A stretch of 64,000 nucleotides of DNA from Olsenella sp. oral taxon 807 (GCF_001189515.2 NZ_CP012069.2:1178001-1242000); one strand, 5' to 3'; positions 48,698 to 58,211 are shown, counted from the first letter of the stretch. Notes: generated by a model not told the origin, from the sequence alone. Made by a program: numbers and translations.

Positions 48698-48727
48698 AGG
48701 GTGGGCATCAGAGGCGATGCCCTCCCT
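48698..48727 (+). terminator. Attenuating hairpin between binding protein and permease genes
   Basis: AGGGTGGGCATC pairs with GATGCCCTCCCT (one T-T mismatch) across a 6-base loop. A weak T-rich run follows. Partial termination here would keep the binding protein more abundant than the permeases. Confidence 0.6.
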
Positions 48728-48888
48728 TTGCGTTTGGCCCCTTTTGCCCCGAGGCCATCGGGATGACTTGCCAGGGACGCTCAGAAGGACAGTGGTACTC
48801 TTGGAAACCCTGCCTGATGTCACGGGAAGGCAAATGGGAGGGACGTCGCAACTTTGGCGGACGGGTCTGCTCGAGGGGGAAGCTCTAC

Positions 48889-49929
48889 ATGGGTAGATAC
48901 ATCGTAAAGCGCGTTCTGCAGTTCATCCCAGTCTTTCTGGGCGTTACGCTCATCCTGTTTTTGCTGCAAAATGTCGTTCCAGGAGATCCCATCAAGCTGA
49001 TGGCGGGCGAGAAGAGGCTCGATCCGGTGACCGAGGACAACCTGCGTGCCACCTACCACCTCATCGAGACCGATGCTGACGGCAGCATCGTTCGTGACGA
49101 AGCCGGAAACACCATCGAGACGCCGCTGTGGAAGCGCTACACACTCTATGTGACGGGGCTGTTCCATGGGGACTTGGGTGTCTCGTATCAGCAGTCCGGC
49201 AAAGCCGTCTCGCAGATCCTCGCCGAGAAGTACCCCTACACCATCAGGTTAGCGGCTGTGGCCATAGTGATAGAGGCGCTCATAGGCATACTTGCGGGCA
49301 TGGTGTCGGCGATACGACGCTACTCGTTCTGGGACGTTCTCGTGACGCTCTCGACGTCTATCCTCGTCGCCATGCCCGCGTTCTGGCTGGGCATGCTCTT
49401 GCAGCTCTTCTTTGGCATCATCTTAAAGGATGCGACGGGCGAGGCGTTCTACCTCCCCATCTCTGGTGCGGGTGGGCCGCACGCAGAGTTCGACAGCGGC
49501 ATGTACTACATCCTGCCCGCCATCACGCTGGCTTCGGTCTCGACGGCCTACACGGCACGCATCATGCGTTCGCAGCTGCTTGAGGTCATGAACCAGGACT
49601 ACATCCGCACGGCTCGTGCGAAGGGTCTTTCGCGCCGCGCGACCATCCTGCACCATGCCCTCAAAAACGCGCTCATCCCGGTCGTCACCTACATTGGCAT
49701 AGACTTCGGTGCCATGCTCGCTGGCGCGATCCTGACCGAGACGGTCTTTAACTGGCCAGGTGTCGGCTACGAGACCTATCGCGCCATCACCCAGCGTGAC
49801 TGGCCCATCGTACTCGGATCGGTGACGGTGATCGTCCTGGTGGTCATGGTCATCAATCTCATCGTTGACATCAGCTACGCCTTCCTTGATCCCCGTATCA
49901 GGTATGGCGGTCCCAAGAGCCAGGGCTAG
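48889..49929 (+). CDS. Dipeptide/oligopeptide ABC permease (DppB-like)
   Basis: 346 residues from ATG 48889, after GAGGGGGA; upstream in-frame sequence is not credible coding. It opens MGRYIVKRVLQFIPVFLGV, typical of DppB, has a periplasmic-type loop and the EAA loop ARAKGLSRRATILHHALKNA. It pairs with the DppC-like protein nine bases downstream. Confidence 0.9.
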   Translation: MGRYIVKRVLQFIPVFLGVTLILFLLQNVVPGDPIKLMAGEKRLDPVTEDNLRATYHLIETDADGSIVRDEAGNTIETPLWKRYTLYVTGLFHGDLGVSYQQSGKAVSQILAEKYPYTIRLAAVAIVIEALIGILAGMVSAIRRYSFWDVLVTLSTSILVAMPAFWLGMLLQLFFGIILKDATGEAFYLPISGAGGPHAEFDSGMYYILPAITLASVSTAYTARIMRSQLLEVMNQDYIRTARAKGLSRRATILHHALKNALIPVVTYIGIDFGAMLAGAILTETVFNWPGVGYETYRAITQRDWPIVLGSVTVIVLVVMVINLIVDISYAFLDPRIRYGGPKSQG

Positions 49930-49938
49930 GGGGTAGGT

Positions 49939-50904
49939 ATGACGTCACGCCTGTGTTTCTGGAAGAAGGACGAGCCCGTTGGCATCGAGACGCCCGAGGA
50001 TGAGCGTAAGGCGGCGCCGGCAGAGGGCAGCGAGCCCGATATGGGTGCCCCCTCACGTACCCTCTGGGGTGATGCCTGGGCGCGGCTCAGAAAGAACAGG
50101 CTCGCCATCGTCGCGGCTGTCTGGATAGTCCTCATCGTCGTCGTGGCGCTCACGGCGGACCTCTGGGTGCCGCAGGCCCTGGGCAGCCCGACGGAGCAGC
50201 TCTTTGATGCGCGCCTTCCGATGAGTGTCGAGCACCCCTTTGGTACCGACCAGGTGGGTCGCGACGTGCTCTCGCGCGTCATCTACGGGGCTCGCATATC
50301 GCTGGCGGTCGGTGTGCTCGCGACTGCCATCTCGACGGTCATCGGCCTCGTGATGGGCGCGCTTGCCGCCTACTACGGGGGCATCTGGGACACAATCATC
50401 ATGCGCCTGGCTGACATCTTCTTGGCCTTTCCCTACACCCTCTTTGTGATCGCCATGCTGGCGGTTTTGGGCTCGGGCATCCAGAACGTCTTCATAGCCA
50501 TCGGTGTCCTTGGCTGGCCGTCCATAGCTCGCGTGTTTCGCTCGGCCATCCTCTCCGTCAAGGAGAACGACTACGTGGACGCAGCCCGCTCCATGGGCGC
50601 CTCTGACGCGCGCATCATCATGCGCCACATCTTTCCCAACTCCGTGGCCTCCATCGTCGTCTACGCGACGATGAACATCGGCGGCGCCATCCTGACCGAA
50701 GCCGCCCTGTCCTTTCTGGGTATGGGCGTCGTCCCGCCTGACCCCTCCTGGGGCATCCTCATCGAGAACGGGCAGAAGTTCCTTGCCACCCAACCATGGC
50801 TCATGATCATGCCCGGCCTCGCCATCCTACTTACCGTGCTCGCCTTCACGCTGCTCGGTGACGGCCTGCGCGACGCCCTCGACGTCAAGATGAAGGACGC
50901 ATGA
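49939..50904 (+). CDS. Dipeptide/oligopeptide ABC permease (DppC-like)
   Basis: 321 residues, ATG after GGGGGTAGG. A charged N-terminal 45 residues precede the first helix (RLAIVAAVWIVLIVVVAL). The HPFGTDQVGRDVLSRVIYG segment and the EAA loop DAARSMGASDARIIMRHIFP mark the family. Its stop overlaps the next start (ATGA). Confidence 0.9.
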   Translation: MTSRLCFWKKDEPVGIETPEDERKAAPAEGSEPDMGAPSRTLWGDAWARLRKNRLAIVAAVWIVLIVVVALTADLWVPQALGSPTEQLFDARLPMSVEHPFGTDQVGRDVLSRVIYGARISLAVGVLATAISTVIGLVMGALAAYYGGIWDTIIMRLADIFLAFPYTLFVIAMLAVLGSGIQNVFIAIGVLGWPSIARVFRSAILSVKENDYVDAARSMGASDARIIMRHIFPNSVASIVVYATMNIGGAILTEAALSFLGMGVVPPDPSWGILIENGQKFLATQPWLMIMPGLAILLTVLAFTLLGDGLRDALDVKMKDA

Positions 50905-52058
50905 TGCTGTTCAGAAAGAGGCACGACACCAACTACCGCGACCTCAAGGAGGCGCCGGTCCCCGAAGGCCAGCACCTGCTCGAGGTCGATGACCTCAAGA
51001 TGTACTTCCATACGCAAGATGGCGTGGTCAAGGCCGTCAACGGCGTCTCGTATACCCTTGACAGGGGGGAGACCCTCGGCGTTGTGGGGGAGTCTGGCTC
51101 GGGAAAGTCGGTCACGTCGCTTGCCATCATGGGGCTCATCGACATGCCCCCAGGCCGCATTGAGGGCGGTGACATCCGCTACCATGGCGAGTCGCTGCTC
51201 AAGATGAGCGATGAGCAGATGGGGCACATCCGTGGCAACGGCATCGCGATGATCTTTCAGGACCCCATGACATCGCTCAACCCGGTCTACACCATCGGAC
51301 GCCAGCTCGGCGAGGGCCTGAGGCTGCACCGCGGCTACTCGAGGAAGAGGGCCCTAGAGCGCTCGATCGAGCTGCTGCGTATGGTGGGCATACCCAACCC
51401 CGAGCAGCGCGTCAAGGACTACCCACACGAGTTCTCGGGTGGCATGCGCCAGCGCGTCATGATCGCCATGGCGCTCGCCTGCGACCCAGACATACTCATC
51501 GCCGATGAGCCCACGACTGCCCTCGACGTCACGATCCAGGCGCAGATCATCGAGCTTATGCAGGAGATGCAGGAAAAGAGCGGCAACGCCATCATCATGA
51601 TCACGCATGACCTGGGCGTCGTCGCGGACGTCGCGGACAAGATCATGGTCATGTACGCCGGCCAGCCCGTGGAGTTCGGAAGCGCCGAGGAGATCTTCTA
51701 TGGCTCCCTGCATCCCTACACCTGGGGTCTCACGCGCTCCATCCCCGATCCCGCCATCGATGAGAAGCGACCGCTCACGCCCATCAAGGGTAACCCACCC
51801 TCGCTCGTGCATACACCCTTGGGCTGCTCGTTCTCGCCACGCTGCCCCTATGCGAGCGACCTCTGCAGGTCCCAGGAGCCCACGCTCTATGTGAGCGAGA
51901 CGGGCCATTACTCTCGCTGCCACTACTCGCACGAGGCCGATTTCATCGCGAAAAATGCTCCTGAGACTTCCAGGTCACGCAGGGAGACGACTGCTACGGT
52001 AGACATTCGTGCGCAGGAGACCCAGGCGGCAGGGGAAGGTGAGGGGCAGGATGTGTAA
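50901..52058 (+). CDS. Peptide ABC transporter ATPase (DppD-like)
   Basis: 385 residues, start overlapping the permease stop. Walker [12 protein letters not shown], signature [13 protein letters not shown], Walker [13 protein letters not shown] and the oligo/dipeptide C-terminal Cys motif [10 protein letters not shown]. It has an extended, polar C-terminal 40 residues. It works as a heterodimer with the DppF-like protein. Confidence 0.93.
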   Translation: MMLFRKRHDTNYRDLKEAPVPEGQHLLEVDDLKMYFHTQDGVVKAVNGVSYTLDRGETLGVVGESGSGKSVTSLAIMGLIDMPPGRIEGGDIRYHGESLLKMSDEQMGHIRGNGIAMIFQDPMTSLNPVYTIGRQLGEGLRLHRGYSRKRALERSIELLRMVGIPNPEQRVKDYPHEFSGGMRQRVMIAMALACDPDILIADEPTTALDVTIQAQIIELMQEMQEKSGNAIIMITHDLGVVADVADKIMVMYAGQPVEFGSAEEIFYGSLHPYTWGLTRSIPDPAIDEKRPLTPIKGNPPSLVHTPLGCSFSPRCPYASDLCRSQEPTLYVSETGHYSRCHYSHEADFIAKNAPETSRSRRETTATVDIRAQETQAAGEGEGQDV

Positions 52059-53094
52059 GGAGAAGGCCGCACGTGGGGAGCCGCTGCTTCGCGTGGAGCA
52101 CCTCACGAAGGAGTTTCCCGTCGAGTCGGGCGTAATCTCCTCAAGGCGCAGGGGTGCGCGGAAGGTTCACGCCGTCGAGGACGTGAGCTTCGAGATCTAC
52201 CCCGGAGAGACCTTTGGACTCGTCGGCGAGTCAGGCTGCGGCAAGTCAACGACGGGTCGCACCATCATGCGCCTCACCACGCCCACGTCAGGCAGGGTCA
52301 TCTTCGACGGTAGGGACGTCGCCGAGATGGGCACGGGCGAGTTCAAGGCCCTGCATCGTGACATCCAGTACATATTCCAGGACCCGTATGCATCACTGAA
52401 CCCTCGCATGACCATAGGGGAGATCATCTCTGAGCCGCTGCTGATTCACAAGACCCTGCCCGACCGGGCCGAGCGCACGAGGTACGTGCGGCAGCTCCTG
52501 GATGTCGTGGGCCTGAACCCCGAGCACATCAACCGCTATCCCCACGAGTTCTCCGGTGGACAGCGCCAGCGGGTGGGCATAGCCCGTGCCTTCGCCATCC
52601 GTCCCAAGCTCATCATCTGCGACGAGCCGGTCTCGGCGCTAGACGTCTCCATTCAGGCTCAGGTCCTGAACCTCCTCTCCGATCTGCAAAAGGAGTATAA
52701 GACCGCATATCTCTTCATCGCGCATGACCTCTCGGTGGTGCAGCACATATCGGACCGCGTGGCCGTCATGTACCTGGGCCACCTGATGGAGCACTCGGAC
52801 TGGAGGTCCCTCTACGCCGAGCCCTACCACCCCTATACCCAGTCGCTGCTCTCCGCCGCCCCCGTGCCCGACCCAGACATCCAGCACAGGCGCAGGCGCA
52901 TCATCCTCGCAGGCGACGTGCCCTCGCCCATCGACCCGCCCTCGGGGTGTCCCTTCCACACGCGCTGCCCCATAGCGCATAAGCGCTGCATCAAGGAGGT
53001 CCCCACGCTGCGCGAGGTTGCGGGCGATCACTACTGTGCCTGCCACTTCGCAGAGCCCAACCCCATCAAGGAGAGCTCGGTCAAGCTCTCGTGA
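52051..53094 (+). CDS. Peptide ABC transporter ATPase (DppF-like)
   Basis: 347 residues from ATG 52051, overlapping the end of the preceding gene by eight bases (GAGGGG upstream). Walker A GESGCGKSTTG, signature FSGGQRQRVGIARA, Walker B LIICDEPVSALD, C-terminal GCPFHTRCPIA. It is the last gene of the peptide-uptake region. Downstream hairpins, including GGGGC/GCCCC near 53138, probably end the transcript. Confidence 0.93.
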   Translation: MCKEKAARGEPLLRVEHLTKEFPVESGVISSRRRGARKVHAVEDVSFEIYPGETFGLVGESGCGKSTTGRTIMRLTTPTSGRVIFDGRDVAEMGTGEFKALHRDIQYIFQDPYASLNPRMTIGEIISEPLLIHKTLPDRAERTRYVRQLLDVVGLNPEHINRYPHEFSGGQRQRVGIARAFAIRPKLIICDEPVSALDVSIQAQVLNLLSDLQKEYKTAYLFIAHDLSVVQHISDRVAVMYLGHLMEHSDWRSLYAEPYHPYTQSLLSAAPVPDPDIQHRRRRIILAGDVPSPIDPPSGCPFHTRCPIAHKRCIKEVPTLREVAGDHYCACHFAEPNPIKESSVKLS

Positions 53095-53169
53095 CGAGAC
53101 CTTTCGTGACAAGACATGAGAAGGGATCTGACGCAGAGGGGCCTGACGCCCCAATGGCACCAGCCCGTA

Positions 53170-53218
53170 GTGCCCCAGAGTCTGCGGGGCACATTCGCAA
53201 GGACGTTTGCCCAGTTGA
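53170..53218. repeat. Diverged fragment related to the cluster 1/2 composite
   Basis: GTGCCCC/GGGGCAC (53170-53192) forms a hairpin and is followed by TTTGCCCAGTTGA (53206-53218); nearby are CTCACGG (53226) and a second GCGGGGCAC. The order hairpin, TTTGCCCAGTTGA, CTCACGG mirrors the composite in the two large clusters, so it looks like a third, decayed copy. Confidence 0.5.
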
Positions 53219-53325
53219 CGTCCGTCTCACGGTACCTTAGGATCTGCGGGGCACGTTCTCAGATCGTCATATACGACAGCCGTGCGGCACGAGGCTCCCA
53301 ACGAGCAGATTAGATTGGTTAGTGC

Positions 53326-54639
53326 ATGCAGATTGATACCTTAGCCTTCATCGCCGTCGCCCTGGTGGCCGTTGCGGCAGCCGTTCTCTCAATCGTTGGC
53401 TGGCTCCGTGCGGGTTCCTCCTCGTCGGTCCCCGCGCTCATGGAGGGCAAGATCGACTCAGAGCTGAGGCATACGAGGGAGCAGTCCCAGCTGGTCGTCA
53501 ATGTGCTCGACCGACGACTCGTCGAGATGGCAGGCAAGGTCGGCGATCTGGAGCGCGGGTTGGCGAATTTCCGGATGAGCACGGTCAAGGAGCTCAATGA
53601 TGTGCGAGTCGCTCAGGAAAGGGGCCACGCCGCCATGCAGACCGCTATTGGCAACACGCTGAGGGGTGTCCAGGACAGCGTGTCGCAACAGCTCGTCGCG
53701 ATCCGTGATGACAACAACCGGAACCTCGAACAGATCCGCTCCACGGTAGATGAGAAGCTTCAAAAGACACTGAACGATCGCATCAACGACTCGTTTAGGC
53801 TCGTTAATGAGCAGCTTGACTCCGTGTCAAAAGGCCTCGGCGAGATGCGCGGAATGGCACAAAGCGTCGGCGACCTGCGCAAGGTACTCTCCAATGTCAA
53901 GACCAGAGGCATCGTCGGAGAAGTGCAGCTTGCGGCGATTCTGAAGGAGGTGCTCTCGCCGGAGCAGTACGAGACCAACGTGGCAACCGTCCCAGACAGT
54001 CTCAACCGTGTGGAATTTGCAGTCAGGATTCCCGGCAAGGGCGACGAGTTCGTGTACCTCCCAATCGATGCAAAGTTTCCCGCAGAGGCCTACGGACATC
54101 TGGAGGATGCCAAGGACGCAGGGGATGACGTGGCCATTCGCGCAGCGTGGAAGGAGCTGGAGACCCGTCTGAAAAATGAGGCAAAGGACATTCATGAGAA
54201 GTACGTCGCCCCACCGGCAACAACACCGTTTGCCGTCCTGTTTCTACCCTTCGAGGGCCTGTATGCCGAGGTGGTCAATCGCACCGGACTGGTCGAGAGG
54301 ATCCAGCGCGAGTGGCACGTGAGCGTAGCGGGACCGTCCACCATGGCGGCGCTGCTCAATGCGCTGCAAATGGGGTTTCAGACGGTGGCTATCCAGAAGA
54401 GGGCGGACGAGATACAGAAGGTGCTGGCAGCCGTGAAAGCAGAGCTGCCCAAATACCGTATGGAGCTTGAGAAGGCCCAACGACAACTGAATACCGCCTC
54501 AAAGACCATTGACGGCCTTGTGGGGAGGCGTACGCGGGCGATGGAGAGAACCCTCAGTGGCGTGACGGCGACAGCTTCGCTGGGTGAGGCTGACGAGCTG
54601 CTTGGCATTGAGGTCCAAGGCGCAGCGCTGCGGCCATAG
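53326..54639 (+). CDS. rmuC: RmuC-family protein
   Basis: 437 residues. An N-terminal transmembrane helix is followed by a long coiled coil (about residues 40-170) and the RmuC nuclease-like domain with GEVQLAAILKEVLSPEQYE, YLPIDAKFP and FLPFEGLYAEVV. RmuC limits recombination between inverted repeats in E. coli, which is of interest here given the inverted repeats at 29 and 35 kb. No strong ribosome site is seen at the ATG. It stands alone, followed by tRNA-Leu. Confidence 0.92.
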   Translation: MQIDTLAFIAVALVAVAAAVLSIVGWLRAGSSSSVPALMEGKIDSELRHTREQSQLVVNVLDRRLVEMAGKVGDLERGLANFRMSTVKELNDVRVAQERGHAAMQTAIGNTLRGVQDSVSQQLVAIRDDNNRNLEQIRSTVDEKLQKTLNDRINDSFRLVNEQLDSVSKGLGEMRGMAQSVGDLRKVLSNVKTRGIVGEVQLAAILKEVLSPEQYETNVATVPDSLNRVEFAVRIPGKGDEFVYLPIDAKFPAEAYGHLEDAKDAGDDVAIRAAWKELETRLKNEAKDIHEKYVAPPATTPFAVLFLPFEGLYAEVVNRTGLVERIQREWHVSVAGPSTMAALLNALQMGFQTVAIQKRADEIQKVLAAVKAELPKYRMELEKAQRQLNTASKTIDGLVGRRTRAMERTLSGVTATASLGEADELLGIEVQGAALRP

Positions 54640-54724
54640 GGATCACAGGATCCCACTGTGGCCTGGCACGTGACCGGGGTCCCAAGGCGAAGTTCTGATA
54701 AGTGCGAGATTCTCAAAAAAGTAC

Positions 54725-54752
54725 TTGCAGCATCCGATTTGTTTGATACTAT
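54725..54752 (+). promoter_or_regulatory. tRNA-Leu promoter
   Basis: TTGCAG, 16 bp, TACTAT, ending about 28 bp before the tRNA. Confidence 0.55.
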
Positions 54753-54780
54753 AGGTTCTGCTGCAGCGCACGCAGCCCAT

Positions 54781-54871
54781 GTCGGAGTGGCGGAATTGGC
54801 AGACGCGCTAGCTTGAGGTGCTAGTGACCAACATAACGGTCATGCGGGTTCAAGTCCCGCCTCCGACACCA
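54781..54871 (+). tRNA. tRNA-Leu (anticodon GAG)
   Basis: Acceptor GTCGGAG pairs with CTCCGAC; anticodon stem CTAGC/GCTAG with loop TTGAGGT gives GAG. A long variable arm is present, as in class II tRNAs, with T loop GGTTCAAGTC. CCA is encoded. Confidence 0.97.
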
Positions 54872-54882
54872 TAGGAAAGAGC

Positions 54883-54912
54883 AGAGGGCCTCCTTCGGGA
54901 GGTTCTCTTTTT
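54883..54912 (+). terminator. Terminator after tRNA-Leu
   Basis: AGAGGGCCTCC pairs with GGAGGTTCTCT (two wobbles) on a TTCG loop, then TTTT. Confidence 0.85.
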
Positions 54913-54976
54913 CGTCAAGACGGCCGTCTCGCGTCAGCGTCTGGCCATAGCGTGCCGACCGGTAGAAGGAGGGCTG

Positions 54977-57226
54977 ATGGCGCAGGGGATCGTTCGCAGG
55001 ATCGACGGCATAGGCAAGAGAGACGTCAATGCCGCACTTGACAGCCTCCTCTCCCTAACGAGTGACGCCATGCTTGTCTTTGACGGATCCGGGCGCATCC
55101 TTGTGGCAAACGATGTTGCGAACAGGCTCTTCACGCGTAGTGGAAGCCTTGCCGGGCTGGATGTACGCGCGCTCTTCTCACCGAGGGTCGTCACGTTGCC
55201 AGACTCCCCCTTCGCGTTCTCTGCCCTTCCCTTTGCTACGGACGGCAGTCCCTCGACGCTCACCTGCACGCGCGCCAACGGAACCTCCGTCGAGCTCTCC
55301 ATACGTTCCGAGCGAGTGGGTGTTGCGAAAGAGACCTGCATCCTCGTTGCTCACGAGCTCGATGCCAGCCAGTTTGCCCAAAGGGAGCGAGACAGGCTCG
55401 TGGGCGAGCTCTCCCGCGTGAACCGCCGTCTTTCCGGGACGCTCAACATCGTGCTCGATACGCTGGGCACCAAGGACGTCTCGCTGCTCTTCGAGAGGGT
55501 CATCGAGGAGATCACAGAGACGATGGAGGCCTCAGGAACGGTCTTCTTTGTCGCGGAGGGGGATGGCTATCACCTGAAGGGCAAAAGCGTCTCGCTCGCC
55601 AATGTCAAGATACCCCGTTTCGTGGCTTCTGGGCGCATGATAGAGAGGCTCACTACCAGTGCGGGCCACGCCCTGAGGCTGCGGGTGCTCGCCCCAACGC
55701 GTGACGCTCTCAGGCAGGGAAGGCTGACGAGGCGAGAGGTGCTCGACGAGGCGACGCACGAGATCCATCGTGTGAGGGCGTCGACCCTGCCACCCTTCGT
55801 GAGCTTCATTGCCGTACCCGTCTGGTTTGGCGGGCACGTCATAGCGCTCATCGAGGTGGGTTGGGATCAGGTTCACCCAACGCGTCGCGAGGATGCGGAG
55901 CTTCTGGATGCCGTTGCGCAGTACCTCTCCGTGCAGCTCGTGGGCGTCTTCTCGACCCTACGTCAGCGTAAGGCGAGCCATCTGGACAATGTGGCCTCCG
56001 AACTGAGGGAGTCACTCATGAAGACTGGGGGCGCAAACAGGACACAGGTTGCGTCATGTCTCGCGAGCGCCTGTGAGGAGCTGGGAGCGAGCATCTATGC
56101 CATACATGCCCCGATCCCGGGATCCATTATCCCCACAGTTGAGTTGCCGGGAGGGGAGGAACCCTTGACCGTGAGCCTTGGCCTTTCGGTGCCCATGCAG
56201 GCTTGTGGGCGAGACGACATCACCGAGTCGGGGGTACGCGCCATACCCGACGAGGATGAGCTTGCCGAGTGGCTCGAGGGATTAGGCGCGCCGTCCGTGG
56301 GTGCCGTCCTCGACCTGGGATGCCTCTGGGGAGAGAGATGTACCTACCTTGTGCTGCGTGAGGCGGGTGCGGAGCCTCTCGATGAGATCGAGCTCTCCTT
56401 CCTGCGAGCTGTCGCCCATGACATACGCGAGCTCGTCTTGGGAGATGAGGCTCGCAACCAGGACAAGCGCATCGCGCAGGCACTGCAGACCGGTATGAGA
56501 AACGAGCTTCAGAGTGTCGAGGGCATCTCCACACAAGGCATCTACTCGTCCGCAACGGCCGCAGCGGTCATTGGTGGTGACTTTTACGACCTTATACGAC
56601 TTCCTCACAAGAGGGCGTGCGTCATCATGGGCGACGTCTCGGGCAAGGGCGTCGAGGCCGCCTCAGTCTCGGCTGCGGTGCGCACGGCTCTTGGTGCCTA
56701 CTCATGGCAGGGCCTTGAGCCGGCACGCATGGTACGCCTGCTCAATGACTTCTTACTCGGCTTCTCTCGTCTGGAGACCTTTGCCACGCTCTTCGTGGGA
56801 ATTGTCGACAGGCAATCGAGCACACTCACATACTGCTCAGCAGGCCATCCCCCCTCGCTTTTGATTCGTGCTTCCGGGGAGGTAGAGAGCTTGGACGTTC
56901 AGTCCGGCGTCGTGGGAGCCTTTCATGAGATGAGGTATAGGAATGGATACGTGAGACTCTCTGAGGGCGACATGCTGCTTCTGTATACCGACGGCACCAC
57001 TGAGGCCCGCTCGCCCACAGGGGACTTCTTTGGTGACGAGGGGCTTCGCGACGCCATCATGATGCAGGTTCCTCGAGGCTTCGAGGGTTTTCTCGATCGC
57101 ATGCTCAACGTGCTTGACAACTTCACCGAGCGGAGACTGGAGGATGATGTCGCGATGGTTCTCTTGCGCTTTGATGAGCTTGACGATAGGGACGAGGGCG
57201 AAGGGCCCAACGTATCCAACGACTAG
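54977..57226 (+). CDS. SpoIIE/RsbU-type PP2C phosphatase with PAS and GAF-like sensor domains
   Basis: 749 residues; GAAGGAGG precedes the ATG. Residues 20-130 look like a PAS domain (SLTSDAMLVFDGSGRILVAN). Two GAF-like regions follow (about 160-320 and 345-490). The C-terminal 220 residues are a PPM phosphatase with all metal motifs: GGDFYDL, GDVSGKGVEAA, FATLFVGIVD, AGHPPSLLI, YTDGTTEA and EDDVAMVLLR. It is soluble. The expected substrate is a phosphorylated STAS anti-anti-sigma protein; a STAS domain is encoded 29 bp downstream. Confidence 0.9.
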   Translation: MAQGIVRRIDGIGKRDVNAALDSLLSLTSDAMLVFDGSGRILVANDVANRLFTRSGSLAGLDVRALFSPRVVTLPDSPFAFSALPFATDGSPSTLTCTRANGTSVELSIRSERVGVAKETCILVAHELDASQFAQRERDRLVGELSRVNRRLSGTLNIVLDTLGTKDVSLLFERVIEEITETMEASGTVFFVAEGDGYHLKGKSVSLANVKIPRFVASGRMIERLTTSAGHALRLRVLAPTRDALRQGRLTRREVLDEATHEIHRVRASTLPPFVSFIAVPVWFGGHVIALIEVGWDQVHPTRREDAELLDAVAQYLSVQLVGVFSTLRQRKASHLDNVASELRESLMKTGGANRTQVASCLASACEELGASIYAIHAPIPGSIIPTVELPGGEEPLTVSLGLSVPMQACGRDDITESGVRAIPDEDELAEWLEGLGAPSVGAVLDLGCLWGERCTYLVLREAGAEPLDEIELSFLRAVAHDIRELVLGDEARNQDKRIAQALQTGMRNELQSVEGISTQGIYSSATAAAVIGGDFYDLIRLPHKRACVIMGDVSGKGVEAASVSAAVRTALGAYSWQGLEPARMVRLLNDFLLGFSRLETFATLFVGIVDRQSSTLTYCSAGHPPSLLIRASGEVESLDVQSGVVGAFHEMRYRNGYVRLSEGDMLLLYTDGTTEARSPTGDFFGDEGLRDAIMMQVPRGFEGFLDRMLNVLDNFTERRLEDDVAMVLLRFDELDDRDEGEGPNVSND

Positions 57227-57255
57227 CGAGCCATTCTTTGGGGAACATATGAGGC

Positions 57256-57987
57256 ATGGAAATTTGCCCTAACATCGCTGTGGTCCGCCTGGATGGCGAC
57301 CTTGACGTCACGAGCGTCCCGCGCGTGAAGCGGTTCGTCGAGAAGCTTATCGACGACGGCTGCCGCCGCATCATACTCAATATGTCTCAGGTAGCTGTGA
57401 TCGACTCTGCTGGCATGGGGCTTGTCTTGTGCGAGGTGCGTCGTATGAGGAGCGTCGGCGGACTGCTCTCGATCACCGATGCCAACGAGCGAGTGCTGAG
57501 AGTGATGAGGCTCTCGCGGCTCGTGGACTTCGCTCCTGTCTCAGCCGCGAGGTGTACGCGGCAGGTACAGGAACTCGACCCCTCTGCCGTGCCGCTTTGG
57601 CGTTGCATCGTGCGCGTGAACCCCTGTGATCTTGCGAGTGCTCGGGCGTGCATGGAGCGGCGATTGCGCGTTGTGAGGATGACGCCCGACCAACTTTTTG
57701 ACCTGATCCTAGCCGTGGGGGAAGCCATCGGCAACGCCATCGACCATACGGAAGGCGAGTGCGCACTGGTGGTGCTTGCGTGCTACCGGGATCGCGTGGT
57801 GGTGGACGTCACCGACTGCGGCTGTGGGTTCGAGCTGGGACCTAACGAAGACACGCCGCAGGTGGACGAGGCTGCCGAGCGCGGCCGTGGCATCAAGCTC
57901 ATGCGCCTTTTGGTCGACTCTGTGACCATCGGGCGCAAGCCAACAGGCCAAGGGACTCGGGTGCGTATGGTCAAGCTGCTGGAATGA
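57256..57987 (+). CDS. Fused STAS anti-anti-sigma domain and GHKL anti-sigma kinase domain
   Basis: 243 residues. Residues 1-100 form a STAS domain with SQVAVIDSAGMGLV, whose Ser after Asp matches the phosphorylated residue of RsbV/SpoIIAA. Residues 115-243 form an RsbW-type HATPase: N box VGEAIGNAIDH, DCGCGFE and GRGIKLMRLL. The two usually opposing partners of a partner-switching module are thus in one chain, next to the cognate-type phosphatase. No sigma factor is encoded nearby. GGGGAA lies ten bases upstream of the ATG. Confidence 0.88.
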   Translation: MEICPNIAVVRLDGDLDVTSVPRVKRFVEKLIDDGCRRIILNMSQVAVIDSAGMGLVLCEVRRMRSVGGLLSITDANERVLRVMRLSRLVDFAPVSAARCTRQVQELDPSAVPLWRCIVRVNPCDLASARACMERRLRVVRMTPDQLFDLILAVGEAIGNAIDHTEGECALVVLACYRDRVVVDVTDCGCGFELGPNEDTPQVDEAAERGRGIKLMRLLVDSVTIGRKPTGQGTRVRMVKLLE

Positions 57988-58090
57988 GGCCATGAGAAGG
58001 CGAGATGGGCAGGGACGTGAAGTCCAGGGGGCATCGCAGGCATCATGCGAGCGGGTGTCATTCACCGAAAGAAACCACTAGGAAGCAAAG

Positions 58091-58120
58091 AGGGGCGACC
58101 GCCCTGCGACCGCCCCTTGC
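58091..58120. terminator. Hairpin between the STAS-kinase gene and tRNA-Cys
   Basis: AGGGGCG pairs with CGCCCCT; T-rich runs on both strands suit a two-way terminator for convergent transcripts. Confidence 0.6.
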
Positions 58121-58126
58121 TTTCTC

Positions 58127-58201
58127 TGGAGGCGAGACCCGGATTCGAACCGAGGATAAAGGCTTTGCAGGCCTCTGCCTTAGCCACTTGGCCATCTCGC
58201 C
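58127..58201 (-). tRNA. tRNA-Cys (anticodon GCA)
   Basis: On the minus strand the acceptor GGCGAGA pairs with TCTCGCC. Anticodon stem GAGGC/GCCTT-type with loop CTGCAAA gives GCA. Discriminator T, as in tRNA-Cys, and encoded CCA. The plus-strand frame across it is an antisense artefact. Confidence 0.96.
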
Positions 58202-58211
58202 CTATGAAACA

